Assembly: GCA_964600595.1 (NCBI GenBank)
Contig: CAZRKL010000013.1
Coordinates: forward strand, 1 to 33,119
Origin: DAIOEK01 sp964600595
Lineage (GTDB): Bacteria; Chloroflexota; Anaerolineae; Anaerolineales; Anaerolineaceae
Length of the DNA: 33,119 bases
Direction of reading: 5' to 3'
Made by a program: the position numbers and the translations under genes. Numbering within the stretch: the stretch's first letter is position 1; the number at the start of each line of letters is the position of its first letter. Below are positions 8,646-16,740 of the stretch, piece after piece. Below the pieces are notes generated by a model, which did not search any database, was not told the DNA's origin, and was given only the letters and a program-made list of their open reading frames with translations.

Positions 8646-9272
8646 ATGACCAATAAAACCTTTCCCAAACTGCTAATCTGTGCATTCCTGATTCTTGCCG
8701 CTGTGCTGATAAGCCTTGTGATGCCGCAGGAAAAAACCCTTGGCAGCAGTATCCGGCTGATCTATTTCCACGGAGCCTGGGTCTGGACTGGTATACTGCT
8801 GTTTGCCGGTGCCGGACTACTTGGGCTCGCCGCAACCATCTGGAAAAAAGAAAGTTTGTATGCCTGGTGTCGCGCGGCCGGGCTCGCGGGTTTTTTTTAC
8901 TGGCTTACATACCTGCCGATGTCACTCTGGGTGATGAAAGCCAGCTGGGGAGGTTTTTATTTTGATGAACCGCGCTGGAGAGTACCATTCACCTTTGCTA
9001 TAGTCGGCACCCTGCTGCAACTTGGATTGTGGTTGATGAACAATAAACGGATCACCGCCATTGCGAACACGCTGTTTGCCGTGGCGCTGTTGTTTTCACT
9101 GGCATCTCTGACCAGTATTCTGCATCCCGAATCGCCCATCCTGCAATCCGATTCTGGTTTGATCAAGATCCTTTTCCTTTTGCTTTTTACTGTTTCGTTC
9201 GCCGGAGGAATTGCCCTGGCTGCAGTCATTCAATCCTGGCTGAAAGCAGGGGAGAAAGGGGAAATTGTATGA
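8646..9272 (+). CDS. Divergent CcmC-like six-helix membrane protein
   Basis: 208 residues with about six hydrophobic helices (roughly 8-27, 36-66, 76-97, 112-131, 136-158, 171-200). Residues 36-47 (IRLIYFHGAWVW) resemble the first conserved His region of CcmC heme-handling proteins, and H160 in SILHPESPI resembles the second. Between them, where CcmC carries its Trp-rich WWD loop, stands WGGFYFDEPRW (101-111), a degraded version. CcmC presents heme for cytochrome c maturation; whether this one does is open. There is no Shine-Dalgarno before the ATG, which sits just after a terminator with TGTTTCAAT at leaderless spacing. Its stop overlaps the hutI start by 4 bases. A generic membrane protein is the alternative. 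Confidence 0.5.
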   Translation: MTNKTFPKLLICAFLILAAVLISLVMPQEKTLGSSIRLIYFHGAWVWTGILLFAGAGLLGLAATIWKKESLYAWCRAAGLAGFFYWLTYLPMSLWVMKASWGGFYFDEPRWRVPFTFAIVGTLLQLGLWLMNNKRITAIANTLFAVALLFSLASLTSILHPESPILQSDSGLIKILFLLLFTVSFAGGIALAAVIQSWLKAGEKGEIV

Positions 9273-10537
9273 CTCTGCTCATCCACGCATCTCAATTGAT
9301 CACGCTTTCTGGTGGACCGCGCCGGGGAATGGACATGAATGATCTAAAGATCATCGAAGATGGCGCCGTCCTTTATCAGGATGGATTAATCGTGGAAACA
9401 GGCACTACAGAAGCGCTTCGAGAAAAACACCCTGACGAACCTGTTTTGCATGCCCTGCACCAGGTGGTCATGCCGGGTTTCGTTGATCCGCATACCCATC
9501 TCTTGTGGTCGGGTGACCGGGCAGCCGAGTTTGATATGCGCCTGCAGGGAAAAAGCTATCTGGAAATTCAGGCTGCCGGTGGAGGTATCGTTTCGACTGT
9601 CAGGCAGACCCGCAAGGCGCTGTCTGAGAACGATCTTTTCACAGCAACCCGCAGCCGGGCAGACCGTATGTTCAAGCACGGAACCACCACCGTGGAAGTA
9701 AAAACTGGTTATGGATTGGACACCATCTCTGAACTCCAGATGTTGCAGCAGATTGTTTCTCTGGATGAAGAACTGCCCATAGACCTGATACCCACATTTA
9801 TGCCCGCGCACGCCTCTCCGCCCGAGTTTGCTGATAACACAGAAGGGTATATCAATATCATCATCAACGAAATGCTCCCGCTTCTGGAAGAAAAAATCGG
9901 GCGCAGTAACGGAATCCCGGTTGAAAAAACCAACCTTTTCTTTGACGTATTCTGTGAACAGGGAGCATTCAGCCTCGAACAAACCAGGCGGTTGTTCGAG
10001 GCAGCTCGCCGGGCAGGTTTGCCCCTGAAAATCCACGCCGACGAATTCGAAAACCTGGGCGGAGTCCGACTTGCCGTTAAGATGGGTGCAGCCAGCGTGG
10101 ACCATCTGATGCATACTTCTGATGAAGAGATTGATATCATCGGGCAGAGTAATACTGTGGCGGTGGCGTTGCCATGCACAACATTTGGATTGGCAGAAAA
10201 ACAGTATATGCCCGCCAGAAAATTCATCGACGCAAACGCAATCGTCGCGCTGGCAACAGACTGCAACCCTGGAACCGCCTGGAATGAGAGTATGCAGTTC
10301 GTCATCGCCCTCGCCTGCCGGTACATGAAGATGACGGTCGCAGAAGCGCTTTGTGCTTCAACCATCAACGCAGCCGCAGCCATCCACTGTGAAGATCGGA
10401 TTGGATCGATTGAACCGGGCAAGCAGGCCGATATGATTATTCTGGCGGCTTCTGATTACCGGCATTTAGGTTATCGGTTTGGAACCAACCTGGTTCAAAC
10501 CATCATCAAGAAGGGAAAGGAATACCCGGAAACATGA
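9269..10537 (+). CDS. hutI: Imidazolonepropionase
   Basis: 422 residues, the normal HutI length. The amidohydrolase metal site is visible: HTH at residues 75-77 in VDPHTHLLWSG, a His in KIHADEF, a His in the VDHLMHT region and Asp in ATDCNPGT. GTTTVEVKTGYGL is a HutI hallmark. The enzyme hydrolyses imidazolone propionate to formiminoglutamate, the third step of histidine breakdown. The ATG overlaps the preceding membrane-protein stop (ATGA) and its stop overlaps the next gene the same way, so translation is coupled. No hutH, hutU or hutG/F lies in the window. Confidence 0.95.
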   Translation: MTLLIHASQLITLSGGPRRGMDMNDLKIIEDGAVLYQDGLIVETGTTEALREKHPDEPVLHALHQVVMPGFVDPHTHLLWSGDRAAEFDMRLQGKSYLEIQAAGGGIVSTVRQTRKALSENDLFTATRSRADRMFKHGTTTVEVKTGYGLDTISELQMLQQIVSLDEELPIDLIPTFMPAHASPPEFADNTEGYINIIINEMLPLLEEKIGRSNGIPVEKTNLFFDVFCEQGAFSLEQTRRLFEAARRAGLPLKIHADEFENLGGVRLAVKMGAASVDHLMHTSDEEIDIIGQSNTVAVALPCTTFGLAEKQYMPARKFIDANAIVALATDCNPGTAWNESMQFVIALACRYMKMTVAEALCASTINAAAAIHCEDRIGSIEPGKQADMIILAASDYRHLGYRFGTNLVQTIIKKGKEYPET

Positions 10538-11181
10538 AAGAGTTATCTTTAAAGACCGCCCGGGCATGGTACAGCGACTCTGATCCGGTTCATGATTTTG
10601 CCCACATTGAGCGGGTATACCAAATGGCAACCCGCCTGGCATTAGCCGAAGGAGCTGATCTTGAAATCGTGCAATCTGCCGCCCTGTTACATGACGCTGA
10701 AGGCAGCGCCCCCGGGCAGGAGAACGGAAACAGGGCAACCCACCATCTAAGCAGCGCGGAGTTTGCCCGTCAGATCTTGAGTGATGCTGGATGGAAAAAT
10801 GAGCGCATCGAAGCGGTGCTGCACTGCATCCGCGCGCACCGTTTCCGCAGCGGCAGGGAAGAGCCAGGCACCATTGAGGCAAAAGTGTTGTTTGATGCTG
10901 ACAAACTGGACGTGCTGGGCGCCATTGGTGTTGCCCGCACGATTGCGTACGCGGTACTGGATGGACAGCCGGTATTCGCGCCTGTTTCTGAACAGTTCTT
11001 GAAAACCGGCGTGAAAGAAGCAGGGGAACCGCATAGCAGTTATCATGAATACATATTTAAATTGCGTAAAGTAAAAAATCGTCTCTATACTAAATCCGCG
11101 AAAAAAATCGCCGTCCTCCGGCACCGATACCTGGCAGGATACTACAAACGGATAATTGCCGAAATGAACGCTGAAGATTAA
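10534..11181 (+). CDS. HD-domain phosphohydrolase (YedJ-like)
   Basis: 215 residues. The HD motif is complete: HDFAHIERV with H24, ALLHD with H53-D54, a helix with HCIRAHRF, and DADKLD near 121-126. This is the pattern of small YedJ-type metal-dependent hydrolases, whose members act on nucleotides or other phosphoesters; substrate is unknown. The basic C-terminal third (KKIAVLRHRYLAGYYKRI) follows the usual helical end. ATG overlaps the hutI stop by 4 bases. Placement with hutI suggests shared expression rather than a shared pathway. Confidence 0.88.
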   Translation: MKELSLKTARAWYSDSDPVHDFAHIERVYQMATRLALAEGADLEIVQSAALLHDAEGSAPGQENGNRATHHLSSAEFARQILSDAGWKNERIEAVLHCIRAHRFRSGREEPGTIEAKVLFDADKLDVLGAIGVARTIAYAVLDGQPVFAPVSEQFLKTGVKEAGEPHSSYHEYIFKLRKVKNRLYTKSAKKIAVLRHRYLAGYYKRIIAEMNAED

Positions 11182-11200
11182 GAAACCGGAGCCTATTATT

Positions 11201-11983
11201 ATGACTACCATCTTTCCAACATTAAGTGACCTTGAAAACCTCGCCAGAGGCGCGGGGAAAATTGTCCTTTCCCGATTTCAAACGGACCATCAAATTGAAC
11301 GAAAACTGACAACCGATATCGTCACTGAAGCGGATGCCCTCGCGGAAGGATTCATTATTGGTGAAATCCAAAAGAGATGGGCAAACCACAGCATTGTCGC
11401 TGAAGAATCAGGGGAGAGCCGGCAGAGTTCTGAATACTGCTGGTACATCGATCCGCTGGACGGCACCATCAACTACGCCCATGGATTGCCGGTTTTTTGC
11501 GTTTCGATTGGGCTAACCTTTCGCAACAAGCTCCTCCTGGGAGCAGTTTTTTCTCCTTGTCGGAATGAGATGTATTCTGCTGAAACAGGTAAAGGGGCTT
11601 TTCTGAATGGAAAACGGATGCATGTCACATCCACATCTGAACTGCGAGACGGTGTTTTGATGCTGGAGTATCCCAATATGCACGATGATTTAGATGAAAA
11701 GACTCTGCAGAATTATCAGAATCTGCGCATGTCCACCCGGGGAATTCGCCAATTGGGTTGCGCTGCCCTGGCAATGTGCTATACCGCCAGCGGATCAGCG
11801 GATGCGTACTGGCAGCCTGAGATCCATCCATGGGATATCGCCGCCGGAACGCTCCTGGTGAAAGAAGCAGGTGGCAAAGTATCCGATTTTTCGGGTAAGG
11901 ATATCGATCTTAGCGGTAATACTTCCATTATTGCTGGGAATCCATTGATTTATGACATAATGATGAAAGTAATTGGTAGTTAG
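11201..11983 (+). CDS. Inositol monophosphatase family protein
   Basis: 260 residues, standard for IMPases. Metal-binding motifs are intact: VTEADALAE (near 41-49), AEES with E68-E69, DPLDGTINY starting at D84, and HPWDIAAG with D212. The family dephosphorylates myo-inositol phosphates, NADP(H), PAP or fructose-1,6-bisphosphate. The DPLDGT motif alone does not separate these, so no gene symbol is given. It starts 19 bases after the HD gene with a CCGGAG-like binding site, likely the last member of the ccmC-like/hutI/HD operon. Confidence 0.92.
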   Translation: MTTIFPTLSDLENLARGAGKIVLSRFQTDHQIERKLTTDIVTEADALAEGFIIGEIQKRWANHSIVAEESGESRQSSEYCWYIDPLDGTINYAHGLPVFCVSIGLTFRNKLLLGAVFSPCRNEMYSAETGKGAFLNGKRMHVTSTSELRDGVLMLEYPNMHDDLDEKTLQNYQNLRMSTRGIRQLGCAALAMCYTASGSADAYWQPEIHPWDIAAGTLLVKEAGGKVSDFSGKDIDLSGNTSIIAGNPLIYDIMMKVIGS

Positions 11984-12019
11984 GAGTAGATTCAATTATT
12001 TATCAGTAAGGAGGAGAGA

Positions 12020-13060
12020 ATGGACCGAAAGCCGAGATACCTGCCCCGAAATGCTCGTTTATTATCTGTAATTCTGTCTCTTTTGCTCATTCAACTTGCC
12101 TGCATAACTGGATCACGGTCTACTTCAGAAGCACCTCCCATGCCACCAACAGACGATATAGCTGGTACCGCCAGAGCTGTGCAAATGGAAGCACAGGCAA
12201 CCATGGAGGCTGATTTCGCGTTGGAAGTCACTGAGCAGGCAAAAGTCTTTGAGGAGACAGCCCAGGCGCTGCAGGAAACCCAATCTGCGCTGGAAGCAGA
12301 ACCTCCCGCCGCAACAGTTGATTTTGTGGGCACACTTTCTTCCATGATGACAGAGGAGCCGTCTCCAGCATCCATGGAAGAGCGGATACAGAACGCAAAG
12401 GTCCTCCTGTACGAGGATACGCTGGAGCTGGGGATCGGGCAGTGGATTGAGATGACCCTCGACCGGATGGGTATCGACTACACCGCAGTCGGTGACCGCT
12501 CGGGTGATTTTATGAAATACCTGGATTCGGGTACGGATTGGGATCTCATTATCGTAGGCGCAGAAAACCACAACGCTATTCAGGGTGAATTCTGGGATGT
12601 GATTCTGGAACAATCCTACAAGAAGACTGCAATTATCGCAGAGGTCTGGTATCTGGATTTGTTGGGCGGGGGTAAAATCAAAAACTTTACGAACGAATGT
12701 GGCATCTCTTATGATGGCAACTGGGACCTCGCGGATTCGATTTACTGGGTACAACCCGAGCATCCGCTGCTCAATGAACCCAATACCGTCTTACCGCTGC
12801 TTCATTATGACCGATACTGGTCAAGCAACGCCGGAGATAAAGTCCGTTTGCGCTCATCCGGCGATGCTGATATTCTGGCAGCCGTGCTCAAAACTAACAC
12901 AACCAACAATGGTTTTATCACGGTCTGCATGGAGGGTCGAACGGTTTTCCAGACCTTCTGCAATCACGACTTCAGGCAAAATGAAATAATGGATCTGTGG
13001 GAGAATTACATCACTTACACACTGACCAACCATTTCATTGCACTGGATGAAACGAATTAG
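12020..13060 (+). CDS. Unknown lipoprotein with coiled-coil stalk and Rossmann-like outer domain
   Basis: 346 residues, preceded by a strong AAGGAGGAG binding site. The signal segment (residues 11-27) ends at C28 (LLLIQLAC), so a lipid anchor is likely though position -3 is not canonical. Residues about 48-95 are Ala/Glu/Gln-rich with few turn formers, a probable coiled-coil stalk. From about residue 125 an alternating strand-helix pattern appears (VLLYEDTLELG, WDLIIVGAENHN, TAIIAEVWYLD), like a flavodoxin or class I amidotransferase fold, but no catalytic Cys-His-Glu triad is recognised. A hairpin terminator follows. Surface-exposed; function unknown. Confidence 0.75.
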   Translation: MDRKPRYLPRNARLLSVILSLLLIQLACITGSRSTSEAPPMPPTDDIAGTARAVQMEAQATMEADFALEVTEQAKVFEETAQALQETQSALEAEPPAATVDFVGTLSSMMTEEPSPASMEERIQNAKVLLYEDTLELGIGQWIEMTLDRMGIDYTAVGDRSGDFMKYLDSGTDWDLIIVGAENHNAIQGEFWDVILEQSYKKTAIIAEVWYLDLLGGGKIKNFTNECGISYDGNWDLADSIYWVQPEHPLLNEPNTVLPLLHYDRYWSSNAGDKVRLRSSGDADILAAVLKTNTTNNGFITVCMEGRTVFQTFCNHDFRQNEIMDLWENYITYTLTNHFIALDETN

Positions 13061-13079
13061 GGCTTACGAGTAACTCAAT

Positions 13080-13105
13080 ATAACGCTCTCGAATGAGAGC
13101 GTTAT
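13080..13105 (+). terminator. Hairpin terminator after the lipoprotein gene
   Basis: An 11-bp stem (ATAACGCTCTC with GAGAGCGTTAT, 4-base GAAT loop) starts 19 bases after the stop. The T-tract is poor (GTGTTTAATT), so efficiency is uncertain. Confidence 0.65.
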
Positions 13106-13179
13106 GTGTTTAATTCAACCAGTTATTGATTTTCGGGGAAAATCGCGATTCTGTTAATAAACCTGTAATCATATTTTTA

Positions 13180-13208
13180 TTGAAGGTAATCAACGACTTA
13201 CCTACAAT
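13180..13208 (+). promoter_or_regulatory. Promoter of the small secreted cationic protein
   Basis: TTGAAG (13180-13185), a 17-base spacer and TACAAT (13203-13208) form a good vegetative promoter 30 bases before the ATG at 13238, with GGAGGGG as binding site. Confidence 0.65.
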
Positions 13209-13237
13209 AGAATTATCAAAATCAATTGGAGGGGTAT

Positions 13238-13648
13238 ATGAAGTTCCATCGCGTCATTGCACTAACATTGGCTTTTGCATTTCTGTTTTCCACTTTCGGT
13301 GTTGCACCCGTAAACGCCGAACCGATTGACAAGGCATCATCTGCCTGTGCTGTTTCAAGTGTTACAGCAAGTGATACATTCTCTTTTGTCAATTTAGATT
13401 TGTTCAAAAAAGAGAAAATGGGGAAGATATCCATTACCAATAAGACGGGTGGATATATGTCCTTCGTGTTCCGAAACAGCAAGGGTGGCGTATTCTATTT
13501 TGGTGTCGCTCCCGGCAAACAGACAATCAGCTTACCCAAAGACAAATACAGCTACACGGCATCCTCCATCTGCGGGTCAAAATCTGGAAATATCACCGTA
13601 AAGGGAAAACGCGCCTGGAAGTGGTGGTGCAAGAAGGCAAAGAAATAG
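13238..13648 (+). CDS. Small secreted cationic protein, unknown
   Basis: 136 residues from ATG 13238, which has GGAGGGG at proper spacing; an in-frame TTG at 13226 overlaps that binding site and is rejected. A classical signal peptide (residues 1-27) ends VNA with predicted cleavage before EPI. The mature part has a beta-rich core of about 60 residues (KISITNKTGGYMSFVF..., then FYFGVAPGKQTISLP), reminiscent of surface carbohydrate- or cell-wall-associated domains, and a strongly basic Trp-rich tail (RAWKWWCKKAKK). Cysteines at 37, 112 and 131 could pair. It is monocistronic with its own promoter and terminator. No family recognised. Confidence 0.75.
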   Translation: MKFHRVIALTLAFAFLFSTFGVAPVNAEPIDKASSACAVSSVTASDTFSFVNLDLFKKEKMGKISITNKTGGYMSFVFRNSKGGVFYFGVAPGKQTISLPKDKYSYTASSICGSKSGNITVKGKRAWKWWCKKAKK

Positions 13649-13679
13649 AAGTTTAATATTCTGATTTTTATTAATTGCG

Positions 13680-13708
13680 AAGATCCCGGCTATATCAGCC
13701 GGGATCTT
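13680..13708. terminator. Hairpin terminator between convergent genes
   Basis: A perfect 12-bp stem (AAGATCCCGGCT with its complement, 5-base loop) lies 31 bases after the secreted-protein stop and 36 bases beyond the gdhA stop. T-tracts on both sides are short, so it may serve both strands weakly or chiefly the plus strand. Confidence 0.7.
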
Positions 13709-13744
13709 TCACGGAAGGAGGTAAGTGAACCGGTAATATCTAGT

Positions 13745-15031
13745 TTAGATCCAGCCGCGCAATTCCATGGCTTTTACTACGCGAGCGATGGCAACCATAT
13801 AAGCGGCATCGCGCATATATACTTTTTCCTTCAAAGCCATATCCCGAACGCCTTCATACGCCTGGGTCATCTTGGTATCCAGTTTCTCCAGAACTTCCTG
13901 GTGAGTCCAGTAGAAGTTCATATCATTCTGTACACCTTCGAAGTATGAGCAGGTGACGCCGCCAGCATTGCAGAGGAAGTCGGGGACCATATAAACACCG
14001 CGGCTCTTCAACACTTCATCCGCTTCCGGTGTGGTGGGTCCATTGGCACCTTCTGCAACAACCTTCACGGCTTTACTGATTTTCTGAACACTATCCGCGT
14101 TGATCTGCCCTTCAAGCGCCGCGGGGATGAGAATATCTGCTTCTTTGCTAATCCAGGCGTTGCCATCTTCAATTACATAGCCAGCGTCGCGGGCTTTGTT
14201 TTTATCAATGGAACCATACTGGTCGGTAATGGTCATCAGGAAGCGTGGATCGACGCCATCTTTGTGGCTGACCGTATAAGAGGTGCGATCTTCCCGATCC
14301 CAGTAAGATACGCAAGCCACCTTACCTTTAAGCATTTCGATGAAGCCAATTGCGGCGTACTGCGATACATTGCCGAAGCCCTGAATAGCTGCCACGCACT
14401 TGGATGAATCCATATTGAGGAATTTCATTGCTTCACGCACGGTATAAATCACACCATACCCGGTAGCTTCTGTCCGACCAAGTGAACCGCCGCCGCCCAC
14501 CGGCTTGCCGGTGATGACGCCCGGGGTGTACTGACCTACCAGCTTGGAATACTGATCCATCATCCAGCCCATCATCTGGGGAGTGGTACCGACATCTGGA
14601 GCGGGGACATCCTGGCGCGGACCAATGTTCCGCCACATAATATCGATGTAGCCACGCACCAGGCGTTCTTTTTCACCAAGAGATAAGGTTGCCGGATCAA
14701 CAATCACGCCACCTTTACCACCACCCAGGGGAATGTCTGCCACGGCGCATTTCCATGTCATCCACATTGCCAGCGCGCGAACTGTATCGACTGTCTCCGA
14801 CGGATGGAAGCGAATACCACCCTTGTTGGGTCCGCGGGCATCGTTATGCTGGACACGGTAACCATTGAATACCCGGATCGTTCCATCATCCATCCGGACG
14901 GGAATGCGGAAGTGGAATTCTCGGGCAGGCCATCGGAGAACTTCGCTCACCTGGGGATCCAGCTTGAGCAAACCAGCCACATGATCAAACTGACGCTGCG
15001 CCATTTCAAACGCATTGGTTGTTACTGCCAT
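13745..15031 (-). CDS. gdhA: Glutamate dehydrogenase (hexameric type)
   Basis: 428 residues from the ATG at 15031, which has GGAGGAG just upstream; an upstream in-frame extension to 15046 would run through that binding site. Motifs: GPNKGGIRFHP with K70, TWKCAVADIPLGGGKGG with K94 and the catalytic-type K106, and the dinucleotide-binding IQGFGNVSQYA near 219-229. The enzyme interconverts glutamate and 2-oxoglutarate plus ammonia in the cytoplasm. Coenzyme preference is not certain; the acidic WDRED after the second Rossmann strand would favour NAD. It has its own promoter and a long leader with a hairpin, after the gatB-terminated operon. Confidence 0.96.
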   Translation of the reverse strand: MAVTTNAFEMAQRQFDHVAGLLKLDPQVSEVLRWPAREFHFRIPVRMDDGTIRVFNGYRVQHNDARGPNKGGIRFHPSETVDTVRALAMWMTWKCAVADIPLGGGKGGVIVDPATLSLGEKERLVRGYIDIMWRNIGPRQDVPAPDVGTTPQMMGWMMDQYSKLVGQYTPGVITGKPVGGGGSLGRTEATGYGVIYTVREAMKFLNMDSSKCVAAIQGFGNVSQYAAIGFIEMLKGKVACVSYWDREDRTSYTVSHKDGVDPRFLMTITDQYGSIDKNKARDAGYVIEDGNAWISKEADILIPAALEGQINADSVQKISKAVKVVAEGANGPTTPEADEVLKSRGVYMVPDFLCNAGGVTCSYFEGVQNDMNFYWTHQEVLEKLDTKMTQAYEGVRDMALKEKVYMRDAAYMVAIARVVKAMELRGWI

Positions 15032-15078
15032 GGGTATCTCCTCCAAAAAAAATTAGAATGGGTGGTAGTTAAAATAAT

Positions 15079-15103
15079 AGCGGGCAATCAAGGAATGCCC
15101 GCT
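15079..15103 (-). promoter_or_regulatory. Terminator-like hairpin in the gdhA leader
   Basis: An 8-bp GC-rich stem (AGCGGGCA with TGCCCGCT, 9-base loop) followed on the minus strand by ATTATTTTAA. It lies downstream of the gdhA promoter and 47 bases before its start. It could terminate read-through from the gatB operon or act as an attenuator; sequence alone does not decide. Confidence 0.5.
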
Positions 15104-15178
15104 GGTACTCCCAACAAATTCCGTGCCTGGATGAACTGCAAATAGATCATTTTAGACACCTTTCCATAGTACCTTTTA

Positions 15179-15207
15179 AGGATACAGGAAGAATGTTAGC
15201 GAGTCAA
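15179..15207 (-). promoter_or_regulatory. gdhA promoter
   Basis: Reading leftwards, TTGACT (15207-15202), a 17-base spacer and TATCCT (15184-15179). The -35 is strong, the -10 fair. Transcription would begin near 15172, giving a leader of about 140 bases. Confidence 0.55.
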
Positions 15208-15255
15208 TATGATTAACGACAGCAAGCAGGGTGACTACCCTCCTATTTCATCTCA

Positions 15256-16731
15256 TTAATCAGATGATTGGCTGTCATCTTTTATAGACTTTAAAACTTC
15301 AGCAAGAATGGTCTGAACGAGCTGAGGAGCAGCCTGCCCTTTGGTTTTCCGCATGACCTGCCCCAAAAACCAATTGGCAAGTGTATCCTTTCCCGCAAGA
15401 TAGCTGGCAAGTTCCTGCGGATATTCCGCGAGGGAATCGCGAATCATCTGCCTCAACATGGATCGATCATCAATCTGGGTCAAACCTTTCTCGCGGATGA
15501 TTTCATCAGCTGATTTTCCAGATACCAGCATCTCGTCGAGAACCGCTTTGGCAGTATTAAGGTTAATGGTGCCTGCTGTGGTGGCGCTCACCAACCCGGC
15601 AAGCTGTTCCGGATTGAGCGGAATCTGGATATTTTCACTGCCACGATTATTCATCCAGGCGAGTATGGAACCTGTGATCCAATTAACCACTGATTTTGCC
15701 GGAATGGACGAATTAACAGCCATCACCTCTTCAAAGAAATCAGCCAGCTGAACTTGGGCAACTAATACCCGGGCATCATACTCCGTCAGGTTATACTGGC
15801 GCTTTAACCGCTCCTGTTTCTGGCGGGGGAGCTCGGGCATGGAGGAACGGATCTGATCGAGCCAGTCGTCATCCACTGCCAGGGGAGGCAAATCCGGTTC
15901 AGGGAAATAGCGGTAGTCATGAGCTTCTTCCTTGCCGCGTTGAGAGAATGTCGCCCCGGTCAGATCATTCCAACCCACCGTCTCCTGACGGACTTCGCCA
16001 CCACCCTCCACAACAGCGATCTGCCGCTGCATTTCATATTCAATCGCCTTTTCCATTGCCTTGAAGCTGTTCAGATTTTTGATTTCGGTTCGTGTGTTGA
16101 ATACCACTGTACCCAGCTGGCGGATGGAAACATTCGCTTCAAAGCGGATGGCTCCTTTTTCCATATCACAAGAGCTTACACCGATGTAGCGGAGCAATGA
16201 ATGGAGAGTCGTAGCATATTCCCTGGCTTCTTCTACTGAACGCATATCCGGCTCGGTGACAATTTCCAGCAGGGGAACACCCGCCCGGTTTAAATCAACC
16301 AGACTGAATGAATCCTCATCCCTCTTTATGTGGGTCAGTTTGCCGGTATCTTCTTCCAGATGCGCGCGGCGGATGCGAATATGCTTTTCACCGGTGGCGG
16401 TTTGGATGAGTAACTCACCATTCTCTGCCAGTGGATATTCATACTGTGAGATCTGGTATCCCTTGGGTAGATCGGGATAAAAGTAATTCTTGCGGGCGAA
16501 AATACTGGTTGGATTGATACGGCAATCCAACGCCAATGCTGACCTGACAGCCAGCTCAACAGCCTGGCGGTTGATAACGGGCAACGCTCCCGGCAAACCC
16601 AGGCACACCGGGCAAACCGCGCTATTCGGTGACGCAGTAATCACGTCCACCACCGGGCAGCTGCAAAACATTTTGGATGCGGTTTTTAGTTCAACGTGAA
16701 CTTCCAGACCAATGACGGGTTCCCAATTCAT
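15256..16731 (-). CDS. gatB: Asp-tRNA(Asn)/Glu-tRNA(Gln) amidotransferase subunit B
   Basis: 491 residues, normal GatB. It opens WEPVIGLEVHVEL; zinc-site cysteines are at 23, 25, 40 and 43; ARKNYFYPDLPKGYQISQYE and DLNRAGVPLLEIVTEPDM are core GatB signatures. The C-terminal third is the helical YqeY-like tRNA-binding part. GatB activates the mis-acylated tRNA with ATP while GatA supplies ammonia. It is the last gene of the eight-gene leftward run and starts 9 bases after the aminotransferase stop. Its partners gatC and gatA are at the other end of that run, about 4.8 kb away. Confidence 0.97.
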   Translation of the reverse strand: MNWEPVIGLEVHVELKTASKMFCSCPVVDVITASPNSAVCPVCLGLPGALPVINRQAVELAVRSALALDCRINPTSIFARKNYFYPDLPKGYQISQYEYPLAENGELLIQTATGEKHIRIRRAHLEEDTGKLTHIKRDEDSFSLVDLNRAGVPLLEIVTEPDMRSVEEAREYATTLHSLLRYIGVSSCDMEKGAIRFEANVSIRQLGTVVFNTRTEIKNLNSFKAMEKAIEYEMQRQIAVVEGGGEVRQETVGWNDLTGATFSQRGKEEAHDYRYFPEPDLPPLAVDDDWLDQIRSSMPELPRQKQERLKRQYNLTEYDARVLVAQVQLADFFEEVMAVNSSIPAKSVVNWITGSILAWMNNRGSENIQIPLNPEQLAGLVSATTAGTINLNTAKAVLDEMLVSGKSADEIIREKGLTQIDDRSMLRQMIRDSLAEYPQELASYLAGKDTLANWFLGQVMRKTKGQAAPQLVQTILAEVLKSIKDDSQSSD

Positions 16732-16740
16732 AGGATAAAA

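Noticed and set aside
9386..10422. Two long minus-strand ORFs of 242 and 237 codons opposite hutI
   Set aside because: They mirror the hutI coding frame, have no domain-like sequence or binding site, and hutI itself is certain.
12125..12763. A 212-codon minus-strand ORF opposite the lipoprotein gene
   Set aside because: Composition is that of an antisense frame; the plus-strand gene has a strong binding site, signal and terminator.
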